Assembly: GCA_001281695.1 (NCBI GenBank)
Contig: LJIE01000001.1
Location: forward strand, 1,192,586 to 1,256,585
From: a bacterium 336/3
GTDB taxonomy: Bacteria; Bacteroidota; Bacteroidia; Cytophagales; Thermonemataceae
Reading direction: 5' to 3'
Length of the DNA stretch: 64,000 bases
Shown piece after piece: positions 36,623 through 45,096 of the stretch. The notes beneath the pieces are model-generated. The model ran no database searches and was not told the DNA's origin. It saw only the letters and a program-made list of their open reading frames with translations. The position numbers and the translations under genes were made by a program. The stretch's first letter is position 1. Each line of letters begins with the position of its first letter.

Positions 36623-37471
36623 ATGAGAAAAATATTATTATCTATATTATTTCTTTTGGGAGTGTTATCACCTCTATCAGCTCAATTGCAGGGCGATAGT
36701 TGGGCAAATGCTCAAAAAAATAAAGAGGCAACAATTATCATTACTTATTTTGAAACGCCTCGATTTGTATATAAGAATGCAGAAGGGAAACTAGAGGGGA
36801 TTTGTATTGATATACTTAGAGAGTTTGCCAACTATGTTCAAAAAACAAAAGGAATTAAAGTTAAAGTTAATATTCAAAAACCTGCTAATGACTTTAATTT
36901 ATTCTTAAAAAATATCAAAGCTTCTAAAGGTGGAGTTTTTGCTTTGGGACCTTTTACAATTACTGAAGAGCGTAAAAAAGAAATGACATTTACGCCCCCA
37001 TATATTAAAAACCGTTCTATTCTTATTACTAATAGTTCGGTTCCTGACTTAGGAACATTAGGTAATATCAGTAATACTTTTGCTGGAATGAAAGCTTACG
37101 CTCTGCGTAATTCTACACAAGAAGCTGAAATCATGGAGATTAAAAACCAATATTATCCAAATTTGGAAATTGTTTATGTAAATAGTGCAGATGATTTACT
37201 TGCTAAAACATTAAAAGACCCCAAATCTTTTACAAAAAATGACTTTTTATACTATGCAGATGCTCTTCAGACAGGACAACCTATTAAAAGACATGCAGCT
37301 GGAGAAAACAATACAAACCCTTATGGATTTATTATGCCAAAAGGCAGTGATTGGATAGTAGTATGGAATGAGTTTTTAAATGAGTCAACAGGTTTTACAA
37401 CCAAACCTGAATATAGAAAAATATTAGAAAAGTACTTAGGATTTACAGCAACACAAATTTTGTTGAAGTAA
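36623..37471 (+). CDS. periplasmic solute-binding protein, SBP family 3-like
   Basis: 282 residues from ATG 36623; the signal peptide MRKILLSILFLLGV ends near LSAQ, which decides this start over an upstream in-frame ATG. The fold reads as a type-3 solute-binding domain: IITYFETPRFVYKNAEGKLE, GICIDILREFANYV, FTITEERKKEMTFTPPYI and AYALRNSTQEAEIM. No permease or kinase gene is adjacent, so it may sense or scavenge small charged solutes such as amino acids. The ligand is unknown. Confidence 0.82.
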   Translation: MRKILLSILFLLGVLSPLSAQLQGDSWANAQKNKEATIIITYFETPRFVYKNAEGKLEGICIDILREFANYVQKTKGIKVKVNIQKPANDFNLFLKNIKASKGGVFALGPFTITEERKKEMTFTPPYIKNRSILITNSSVPDLGTLGNISNTFAGMKAYALRNSTQEAEIMEIKNQYYPNLEIVYVNSADDLLAKTLKDPKSFTKNDFLYYADALQTGQPIKRHAAGENNTNPYGFIMPKGSDWIVVWNEFLNESTGFTTKPEYRKILEKYLGFTATQILLK

Positions 37472-37476
37472 GCAAC

Positions 37477-37656
37477 CTACCCCTTTAAAATAGTTTGAGC
37501 ACTCTGAGAGGGGGTAGGTGTACTTTTTGATATTTCAATATTTTTTTCGCCGAAAAGGTTTGCTCCAATTTTAATCAATACCACAACGGCTAAACTAATC
37601 ATAAAGAACTTAAAGAAACTTAAGTTTTGATTCTGAATTGAATTGAGACGTTTCAT
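37477..37656 (-). CDS. small single-pass membrane protein, 59 residues
   Basis: This is an intact frame from ATG 37656 to a TAG at 37477. It starts MKRLNSIQNQNLSFFKFF, has one membrane helix (about 15-35, MISLAVVVLIKIGANLFG) and a short Ser/Thr/Pro tail. A basic N-terminus followed by a helix gives a plausible N-in topology. It fills most of the 394-nt gap 37472-37865. The rest (37657-37865) is AT-rich and holds nothing else I can name. Its 3' end overlaps an inverted repeat (CCTACCCC at 37476, GGGGTAGG at 37511) that could serve as terminator for the plus-strand gene. Confidence 0.5.
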   Translation of the reverse strand: MKRLNSIQNQNLSFFKFFMISLAVVVLIKIGANLFGEKNIEISKSTPTPSQSAQTILKG

Positions 37657-37865
37657 AGCTGTAAAAGTTTTAGATATATTCTGTTATATAATTTGCATAT
37701 CTTGTGCCAAAACTTTCAAACTTGTTTTAAACGTATTAAAACCACTTTTCTAGATTTTAAAAAATATAAAGTGTACACTAGCGGACATTTTTTTGTTGAA
37801 TAGCGTACATAGGCTTAAACTCAAATATTTCCTAAGAAGTATTAACCACTAAAATAAATTAGTTT

Positions 37866-38261
37866 ATGCCTACACATGATGATAAAATGTATATGATTAT
37901 TGATGATGATGTCATCAATAACATGGTTTGTCAATTGATTATTAAGAGTGTTGTTCCTAATACAAGAACGCTATGTTTTGTAAATCCTTTGGAGGCGTTA
38001 GAATATTTAACAAACAAAGATAGTGTAAAACCGGAAATCATTCTTCTTGATATTAATATGCCTGAAATAGACGGATGGCAGTTTTTAGAAAAATATGAAA
38101 ATTTAGATATAAATACTAAAATTGTAATTTTATCATCTTCTTCCAATGAAAGTGACAAATACAGAGCAGAGAAACATCCTTTAGTAGTAAATTATGTATC
38201 AAAACCATTGACCATTGAAAAACTAATGAAGATTGTCAGAAATGTTGTTGATAATGAATGA
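37866..38261 (+). CDS. single-domain response regulator (CheY-like)
   Basis: 131 residues consisting only of a receiver domain. The acidic pocket is Asp13-15 (MIIDDDVINN), the phosphoacceptor Asp62 lies in ILLDINMPEIDGW, the switch Ser is in IVILSSSSNESD, and the Lys in YVSKPLT. With no output domain it must act by protein contact or in a phosphorelay. Its stop is 6 nt from the end of a convergent gene for a DHp-like TPR protein, a natural partner candidate. Confidence 0.93.
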   Translation: MPTHDDKMYMIIDDDVINNMVCQLIIKSVVPNTRTLCFVNPLEALEYLTNKDSVKPEIILLDINMPEIDGWQFLEKYENLDINTKIVILSSSSNESDKYRAEKHPLVVNYVSKPLTIEKLMKIVRNVVDNE

Positions 38262-38267
38262 AATATC

Positions 38268-39683
38268 CTACTTTCTTTTGAAAAGATTTGATAAACGTTC
38301 AATAAAACTTTTAGAATTATTTTTTTCTAACTCATTGACGTCTGTTACTATTTTATGGATGGTATTATCTAAATTTTCTGATGAATCTTCCAAATAATTA
38401 AAAAGTTGCTTTTGGCTTTCATCGAGGGGTATTTTTTCTTCTTTTAGAAGATTCAATGCCCCCATAATATTTACCAAATGTCTTCTTACATGATGCGATT
38501 GGGTGAAAGCTATATTTTTAAGCATTTTATTCTGAGCCAATATTGTCAAAATGGCTGGTCGTACAACAAAAAAGATAATTATAAGAATTAAAATAATAAC
38601 TATTAAAACTAACTCTCTCATTCTTTTGGATGCATTGAGTTTGTTCAGTTCATTATTTTTAGCAAGAAGAGTCATCTCTTTTTCTTTCTTCTCTAACTCA
38701 ACTTTGTTTTCTAAATATGCTGTAGATTTGGCTTTTTCTACACTAAAAAGGCTATCATTACTTTGTTTATAATATTCGTGATGTTTGAGAGCATTGGTAT
38801 AATCTCCTTTGTCTTTATAAATATGATATAAGGATTCGTGTAACATTTTAATTTCTGATAAAGCCTTAATTTCTTTTGCTATTTCTAAACCTTTTAGCCC
38901 ACAAGAAATGCTTTTATCAAAATCTTTTTGTTTTTGATAAACTTGGGACATTCCATTGTAAGTATAAGTCATAGCCCATTTATCACCTAAAGATTGCTTC
39001 ATGGTAAGGCTTTGTTCATAATAATCAAGAGCTTCTTTATACTTTTGTTTTTTGAGGTAAACATCTCCAATATTGTTGAGATTATAGGAAATCAATAGTT
39101 TGTTGTTAAGTTGTTTATTGACAGCCAAACTTTTCTCAAGAGCTTCAAGAGCTGAGGAGTAATCGCCTAAGTCAATATGCATGAAACCTATATTGTTCCA
39201 AGCTCTTGCAATGCTACGTTTGTCTTGGTTTTGTTCTCCAATTTTTAAACTCTTTTTAAAATATTCTAATGCTTTGAGATAATTTCGTTGTGTTCTGTAC
39301 ACATCACCAATAATATTATAAGAACGAGCTATATTTTGGTTATCTTTAATATTTTCAAAAATAACAATGGCTTTGTGTGCAATGTCAAGGGCTTCTAAGT
39401 ACTTTCCTAATTTATGAGCTACTGCTGCCATACTATTGAAAGCCATTGCTTTCCCTTTTTCAAAACCTATTTGCTCGCTTTTATCAAAAGCTTCTTGAGC
39501 AAGAATCATAGATGTATCAGGATTTACCACTCTATATAAGAAAGCTTTTTCACTGATAGCCAATATCTTGATAGTATCATGTTGAGCAGTTTTGAAAAGC
39601 TTATCAAGGCTATCAATCTCCCTTCTGTTTTGAGATAGTAATGAAAAAGGTGAAAAAAGAAAAAGTAGTAAAAATATCTTCAT
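38268..39683 (-). CDS. TPR sensor with DHp-like histidine segment but no ATPase domain
   Basis: 471 residues from ATG 39683, where the signal peptide MKIFLLLFLFSPFSLLSQ begins. About seven TPRs (40-320) are followed by a coiled coil, a membrane helix (about 353-376) and a short cytoplasmic part. That part contains NIAFTQSHHVRRHLVNIMGA, closely resembling the SHxxRxPLxxIxG helix of histidine-kinase DHp domains (candidate phospho-His397). It then ends about 75 residues later with no HATPase_c domain. It is either a phosphotransfer (HPt-like) protein or a receiver-binding pseudokinase. The convergent neighbour is a lone receiver domain. Confidence 0.8.
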   Translation of the reverse strand: MKIFLLLFLFSPFSLLSQNRREIDSLDKLFKTAQHDTIKILAISEKAFLYRVVNPDTSMILAQEAFDKSEQIGFEKGKAMAFNSMAAVAHKLGKYLEALDIAHKAIVIFENIKDNQNIARSYNIIGDVYRTQRNYLKALEYFKKSLKIGEQNQDKRSIARAWNNIGFMHIDLGDYSSALEALEKSLAVNKQLNNKLLISYNLNNIGDVYLKKQKYKEALDYYEQSLTMKQSLGDKWAMTYTYNGMSQVYQKQKDFDKSISCGLKGLEIAKEIKALSEIKMLHESLYHIYKDKGDYTNALKHHEYYKQSNDSLFSVEKAKSTAYLENKVELEKKEKEMTLLAKNNELNKLNASKRMRELVLIVIILILIIIFFVVRPAILTILAQNKMLKNIAFTQSHHVRRHLVNIMGALNLLKEEKIPLDESQKQLFNYLEDSSENLDNTIHKIVTDVNELEKNNSKSFIERLSNLFKRK

Positions 39684-39879
39684 TGAATAGAACTTAATAA
39701 GATACATAATGTCATAACTTTATAACGTTGATTATGAGGGGTATTGTATAAATTCAGAAATATAAAATGAATGAAATATAAAGATGAAAAATACTAAAAA
39801 TATCTATCATTTGAACAAATTAGAATAGAATGTTGTTAAAATACTAAAAAACGAGCAAAATATATTTAAAAATAAAACA

Positions 39880-40485
39880 ATGGAAGAAGTCTTAAAGCCC
39901 AAAAAATACATCAATGTTTATACAGAAGCCAATCCTAACCCAAGCTCGCTAAAATTTGTCATCAATTATATGCTTGCTCCAGAGGGTGGTAATTTTGATT
40001 TTCCAGATAAACAAACTGCCGAAAAATCACCTATAGCATGGGCTCTTTTTGAAAAATTTGAATTTGTAGAAAGAGTATTTATTATGAATAACTTTCTAAC
40101 AGTTACTAAGAAAGAGGGCTTTGAATGGGAAGATATTGCTCGTGATATAAAATTATTTATTCAAGAGTATTTGGAGCATGACAAACCTATTTTTAGTAAA
40201 GAGTTTTTACAAGAAAATAATCATCTGGCTATCAATGAAAATGATAGTGAAATTGTAAAGAAAATCAAAGGCATTTTAGAAGAGTATATTCGTCCTGCTG
40301 TAGAAAGTGATGGTGGAGCTATCAATTTCCACGATTTTCAGGAAGAAACAGGTAAAGTAATTGTTACACTACAAGGCTCTTGTAGTGGTTGCCCTTCATC
40401 TACAGTTACGCTGAAGGCTGGTATTGAAAATTTACTCAAAAAGATGATACCAGAGGTAAGAGAAGTAGTAGCAGAAAGTCTTTAA
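39880..40485 (+). CDS. Nfu-type Fe-S cluster carrier (NifU C-terminal domain)
   Basis: 201 residues. The N-terminal Nfu_N-like domain (YTEANPNPSSLKFVINYML and then FEFVERVFIMNNFLTVTK) is followed by a NifU C-terminal domain (RPAVESDGGAINFHDF). The cluster-binding CxxC is in LQGSCSGCPSSTVTLK. It carries and delivers [4Fe-4S] clusters to apo-enzymes. It is a single gene ending at a bidirectional hairpin. Confidence 0.93.
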   Translation: MEEVLKPKKYINVYTEANPNPSSLKFVINYMLAPEGGNFDFPDKQTAEKSPIAWALFEKFEFVERVFIMNNFLTVTKKEGFEWEDIARDIKLFIQEYLEHDKPIFSKEFLQENNHLAINENDSEIVKKIKGILEEYIRPAVESDGGAINFHDFQEETGKVIVTLQGSCSGCPSSTVTLKAGIENLLKKMIPEVREVVAESL

Positions 40486-40489
40486 AATA

Positions 40490-40518
40490 AAAAAGAGAAG
40501 TTTTAAACTTCTCTTTTT
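40490..40518. terminator. bidirectional terminator, nfu / YbjN-like gene
   Basis: The arms AAAAAGAGAAGTT and AACTTCTCTTTTT are perfectly complementary over 13 bp, with a 3-nt loop, between two convergent genes. Confidence 0.75.
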
Positions 40519-40526
40519 GTTTATGA

Positions 40527-40946
40527 TTATTTACCAAAATATTTGTCTCTTAGTTTGTCATCATACAAATCTGCATAATAACCAATTCTATCAAGCATAG
40601 CAGCAGCTTCAGTTTTATCTAAACCTTGTGCTTCACGAATCATTTTGATATAAGCATAATTATCTTTAACAGTGAAGGCTACACCATAAAGAGTATGGTT
40701 AATTTGAAGAAGTTCTTGGAAAAAGCCTTCACGATTTGCAGGAGGTACACCTACCACAGGTGAAAGTAATTGGAAGTAAATTTGTTTATTACTTTCCATC
40801 TCCCAAACATCAACCCAAACACTTGCAGAGCCTCTTTTTAAGTTCCACTGACCATCCAGTTCTCCACGGCAAGAAATAGGGTCTTCTCCCATATCTTTGA
40901 TACAATTTTCTATTATTTCGTAATAATGTTTGATACCTTGTTGCAT
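40527..40946 (-). CDS. YbjN/CesT-like domain protein
   Basis: 139 residues. The fold signature of the YbjN/type III chaperone-like superfamily is visible: an N-terminal helix (KHYYEIIENCIKDMG), strands around GSASVWVDVWEME and KQIYFQLLSPVVGVP, FFQELLQINHTLYGVAF, and a C-terminal helix (AAAMLDRIGYYADLYDDKL). Such proteins bind partner proteins as small chaperones or regulators. The partner is unknown. Confidence 0.8.
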   Translation of the reverse strand: MQQGIKHYYEIIENCIKDMGEDPISCRGELDGQWNLKRGSASVWVDVWEMESNKQIYFQLLSPVVGVPPANREGFFQELLQINHTLYGVAFTVKDNYAYIKMIREAQGLDKTEAAAMLDRIGYYADLYDDKLRDKYFGK

Positions 40947-41041
40947 ATCTTTCAGAAATTTTAAGTAGAGGCAAAAATAATCTAAATTCTACCGAAAATA
41001 AAAAATAAATTACTCAATTTTCCAAAAAAACTTAAAAATAT

Positions 41042-41767
41042 TTAAGATGGGTTGGAAATAGGTGCTTGATAAACATTGTGATTGATTTCATCAGACTCAA
41101 TCAAACCATCTCTCAGGCGTACAATACGATGTGCATATTTTGCAATGTCTTCTTCGTGAGTTACCATAATAATGGTATTTCCCTTTTTATGAAGTGCATC
41201 AAACAATGCCATAATTTCATAAGAAGTCTTAGTATCTAAGTTACCTGTAGGCTCATCTGCCAAAATAATACTGGGATCATTGACAAGAGCCCTTGCAATC
41301 GCAACACGTTGTCTTTGTCCACCCGAAAGCTCATTAGGCTTATGCTTGGCTCTATTATCCAATCCTACATTTTTTAAGGCTTCCATGGCTTTTTCTACAC
41401 GAGCAGATTTAGAATAGCCTGCATATACAAGAGGAAGAGCTACATTATCCAAAGAAGTAGAACGAGGAAGTAAGTTAAAAGTCTGAAAAACGAAACCAAT
41501 TTCCTTATTTCTAATTTCAGCAAGCTCATTGTCTGTCATATCACTTACCTGATTGCCATTGAGTACATAAGTACCTTCTGTGGGAGTATCTAAACAACCT
41601 ACAATATTCATCAAGGTCGATTTTCCAGAGCCAGAAGGTCCCATAAAAGCCACATATTCACCTTTATGGATGGTAATGCTAATATCTTTAAGGGCATGAA
41701 TGACTTCGCTACCCATTTCATAACGTCTTGCCAAATGATGTGTTTCTATGATGACTTTCTTTTCCAT
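41042..41767 (-). CDS. ABC transporter ATPase, LolD/MacB class
   Basis: 241 residues. Walker A is [20 protein letters not shown], the Q-loop [11 protein letters not shown], the signature [15 protein letters not shown] and Walker [16 protein letters not shown], followed by the H-loop VTHEED. The class-specific NLD after DEPTG marks the LolD/MacB/FtsE group, which drives lipoprotein release or mechanotransmission. No permease gene is adjacent. The upstream gene (31 nt) encodes an unrelated TPR membrane protein. Confidence 0.93.
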   Translation of the reverse strand: MEKKVIIETHHLARRYEMGSEVIHALKDISITIHKGEYVAFMGPSGSGKSTLMNIVGCLDTPTEGTYVLNGNQVSDMTDNELAEIRNKEIGFVFQTFNLLPRSTSLDNVALPLVYAGYSKSARVEKAMEALKNVGLDNRAKHKPNELSGGQRQRVAIARALVNDPSIILADEPTGNLDTKTSYEIMALFDALHKKGNTIIMVTHEEDIAKYAHRIVRLRDGLIESDEINHNVYQAPISNPS

Positions 41768-41797
41768 ATAAAATCTTAATAGTCAATATGAATAAAA

Positions 41798-44700
41798 TTA
41801 TTCAGAAGTATCTCCGTATAACAACGCTTTTTGTTTCTCATAAATTGTTTTGTACTTCTCATAATCTTCTAAAGATAGCTCTCTGAGCTTTTCTAAACCT
41901 TCTTCTGCAAAACCTATATAATTGAGTTCTAAAGATTGAAGAATATATATTTTCCACGCCAAAGGATTATTTTCTTGAAATCTAATCGCTTGAACTGCCA
42001 AATTATAACCTGCTTCTTTATTTTTCTTTTTTTCATTGTAAAAACGAATAAAATCAGGATAAAATAATAAATCGAACGGATTTCCTTGTAATGCCTTGGT
42101 ATATAAATTTTCTGCTTGTTTAATATCTTTTGACTCTATTAAAATAGCCTTATAAAAATTTCTATAATGTTCATATCTTGCAATTAAAGGGATTTTTTCG
42201 ATAATACTTACCAATGTACTGAAATCTTGCTTTTTATAACACAATGCTAAGTATATTTTATTTAACTCTGATTGAGCTGAAAGAGTTACTTGTACATTTT
42301 TGTCTAGTTTTTGGAAAAACTCATCAGCTTCTTGAACTTTATTTTCTTCTAATAGTGCTTCTATCACACAAGCGTATGCTTTTATTTTTAAATCAGGATT
42401 TTGGATAGCAGAAGCTATATTTTTTTGAATATCTATTTCTGGGCGTTTGTAATACAAAATACCAAAACGAGTTGTATCATCATAATCTTTCCAATTTTTA
42501 GTTTCAGCTTTTAAAATAGTAAGCATTTTTTGAGCATAATATCTTCTCTTTAAATTGCTTGAATCCAAAGCAACTTGCTCCCAAATTTTCTCAGCATCTA
42601 TCAAATTACCTGCTTCTGAAAGAGCAGCAGCTCTATGATAAAAAATATCAGGAATTGAATTGTAGCTCAAAATATTACTAAGATTTGTAAATTGCTCAAT
42701 TGCTTGAGCAGGCTCTCCCAAATACAATAAATTCTGTCCAAACTGCATCTGATAACGAGCAGGTGATAGATAAGATAAATAACGACTATTTTCTATACTT
42801 GCTTGTTGATTTTGTTGTTTAAAAAAATATATTTGTTGAGCTATTTTTAAGAAATCTACAAAAATACTATTTGTTGATGTATTAGATAGTTTTTTAGTAA
42901 TATGAAAAGCCATTGTATCTTTATCTTGAGAGGCAACAAGATAATTGTGGAGATAAGAAGCTTGTAAAATATTTAACTGAGAAGTATCTGCTATAGAATT
43001 TCTCGCAAAATTAAGCTTGAAAGGATCTTTTATAGTTTTTCGATACACACTTAACAAAGCCAAACGATTTGCTTCATAGGCAACATCTCCGTCTTTGTGT
43101 AAAAAACTTTCAAGAGAATCAGCAGCAATAATAGGTTTCTGAATGAGAATACTTAATAAATTTGTTTCTATCTCTTTAGGATTATCAGTATATTTTTCAG
43201 ATTTTTTTAGATAGTATAGTGCTGAATCTAAAATTTTATTTTGAGCATATAAAAGAGCAATGTTATTGGCTAAAGGAGCACTTTTAGGGAATTTCTCAAA
43301 ACCCTCTTTAAACTCCATATTAGCAAGCAAACCTTGCCCTGATTTTGCAAATTCCTGAGCAATCAAGGCATAATCTTGTGGAACACCATCTCGAAGAGTA
43401 GCTTTTTGCAGTTTATTGATTCTATCTGCTATTTCTTCAGGTTTAGGTTTAGGCTTTAGCCCAATAAGGCTGGCTCTAGAATACCACAAACGGTGATTGA
43501 TTTCGTCATTTGTAAGAGCTTCGCTGTAATAAGCATCTGCAATCTGATGATTCATTTCGTTGTAATGCATGAGATATACATCTCCTAAACCAGTGTAATA
43601 AGCTGAGAAACTTTGTTTAAGAGGAAAAGAGTTTTCTTTGAAAATAAATACGCCCATAATCAAAAAACCTAATCCACGAGCAATATAAAGTGGGATAGTT
43701 TTGTTTTCCTGAGATTCATAAAAAAGAGTAGCAAATGTTTTTTGATCACTCTCAGATTGAGTTGTATTACGCAAATTGAATACTGTATATGCCCAAAAAA
43801 CTACTCCAAAACCAATGTGTGAATAAACAATGAAATCTTCGAGTGCTGCAATACCTGCATCATTCATAACAGAATTAAAATAAGCAATTGTAGTAGCTGT
43901 AACAATCATCATAGATGCAAATACCCATGTTTGCATAGCATTTGGTACAATACTTTGAAATAATGGATTGTGGCGAGTACCCCAAATGCCTAAGATTAAG
44001 GATGTTGCAAGCAAATAGAAATCATCTATATAGAAAATATCAAGCGTGAGGATTTTTGTGTTTTTTAAATACAGTAAGACTAAATTTCCTACATAAAAGA
44101 GTATTACAACATGAAAATTTAAAAAATTAGGCTTTCCTGTAAGTTTTTGAGAGGTGGTCAGAGAAGCAAGAAAGAAAGGAATTTCTGAAGCAACTAAAAA
44201 AATAGTAGTGAGGGTAATTAAAAATGGTATCAGGATGCCATAACCAGCCAAATAAACGGTTGGAAATTTCTCTTTACTCAAGAAAAATATAAGTATCAAA
44301 AGAATTACAGAAACAATTAAATTAGAAACTAATTTTTTCCAAAAAGCAAGGTCTTTTCCAAAGGTATGGAAATAATATGCCAAACCTACATACAAAAGAA
44401 TAAGCGTTCCTCCAAATAACCATTTGGAATAAACGCCTCCAATTCCTACCAAATCTATGCGTAAAGAAATAATAAAAATAATGGCAATGGTAGAACTCAA
44501 TAGAAAATAAATTCTTTTGAAATAGCTGATACAGGTAATAAACACACTAAAGGCTACAAAAATACCAATAGTCCACACTTTTGATACCCAAAGAGGTATA
44601 TGTAAATCTTTGGCTAAATATTCGTATTGTACAAAATAAACAGGTGTTTGGAGTGTAAAAGGTAAAATTCCATTTTCAAAACCATCAAGTAATATATTTT

Positions 44701-44863
44701 GGAAATTACTACTGGGTTGCGAATCCCATTGATAAACCCATGAAAGCCCAAAATGCCTTGTTACAAGCATCCAAATGATAGCTCCAAGAGCCATAAATAA
44801 AAATATTGATAAAAATATAGATTGAGGTTGATTACGCCAAAATAAGAATTGTTCTTTTTTCAT
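41798..44863 (-). CDS. large polytopic membrane protein with C-terminal TPR region
   Basis: 1021 residues. The N-terminal half holds about ten to eleven membrane helices (about 18-400), without conserved motifs I recognise. The C-terminal 600 residues are tetratricopeptide-like helical repeats (for example DVYLMHYNEMNHQIADAYYS, SAPLANNIALLYAQNKILDS and ALQGNPFDLLFYPDFIRFY). The overall layout recalls the membrane-TPR proteins of Bacteroidota that resemble glycosyltransferase-type DUF2723 or O-antigen-ligase-like proteins, but assignment is not possible. It is cotranscribed with the LolD-like ATPase. Confidence 0.8.
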   Translation of the reverse strand: MKKEQFLFWRNQPQSIFLSIFLFMALGAIIWMLVTRHFGLSWVYQWDSQPSSNFQNILLDGFENGILPFTLQTPVYFVQYEYLAKDLHIPLWVSKVWTIGIFVAFSVFITCISYFKRIYFLLSSTIAIIFIISLRIDLVGIGGVYSKWLFGGTLILLYVGLAYYFHTFGKDLAFWKKLVSNLIVSVILLILIFFLSKEKFPTVYLAGYGILIPFLITLTTIFLVASEIPFFLASLTTSQKLTGKPNFLNFHVVILFYVGNLVLLYLKNTKILTLDIFYIDDFYLLATSLILGIWGTRHNPLFQSIVPNAMQTWVFASMMIVTATTIAYFNSVMNDAGIAALEDFIVYSHIGFGVVFWAYTVFNLRNTTQSESDQKTFATLFYESQENKTIPLYIARGLGFLIMGVFIFKENSFPLKQSFSAYYTGLGDVYLMHYNEMNHQIADAYYSEALTNDEINHRLWYSRASLIGLKPKPKPEEIADRINKLQKATLRDGVPQDYALIAQEFAKSGQGLLANMEFKEGFEKFPKSAPLANNIALLYAQNKILDSALYYLKKSEKYTDNPKEIETNLLSILIQKPIIAADSLESFLHKDGDVAYEANRLALLSVYRKTIKDPFKLNFARNSIADTSQLNILQASYLHNYLVASQDKDTMAFHITKKLSNTSTNSIFVDFLKIAQQIYFFKQQNQQASIENSRYLSYLSPARYQMQFGQNLLYLGEPAQAIEQFTNLSNILSYNSIPDIFYHRAAALSEAGNLIDAEKIWEQVALDSSNLKRRYYAQKMLTILKAETKNWKDYDDTTRFGILYYKRPEIDIQKNIASAIQNPDLKIKAYACVIEALLEENKVQEADEFFQKLDKNVQVTLSAQSELNKIYLALCYKKQDFSTLVSIIEKIPLIARYEHYRNFYKAILIESKDIKQAENLYTKALQGNPFDLLFYPDFIRFYNEKKKNKEAGYNLAVQAIRFQENNPLAWKIYILQSLELNYIGFAEEGLEKLRELSLEDYEKYKTIYEKQKALLYGDTSE

Positions 44864-45023
44864 AAAAGGATTGAAAATTGGAAAGCAAAATTAAGAAATC
44901 TTATAAGATTGCCTATATTTAGAAACTTTTTTTGTTACCTATATCATAAAATACAAGAGTAAATTAAAGTCTTTATGAATAAACAAAATATAACATTCAA
45001 AAGCTAAAATTGTATAAAACTCA

Positions 45024-45053
45024 TTGCAATCTGAAAAAATATGTTTTATCTTG
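45024..45053 (+). promoter_or_regulatory. possible promoter of the E2 gene
   Basis: TTG at 45024-45026 is followed after 20 nt by TATCTTG at 45047-45053, one T short of the TAnnTTTG consensus. The E2 start codon is 43 nt downstream. The 233-nt gap 44864-45096 holds nothing else recognisable. Confidence 0.4.
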
Positions 45054-45096
45054 CCTTCGCTTCATTAACTACTGACTCTAAAAAATAAATACAAAT

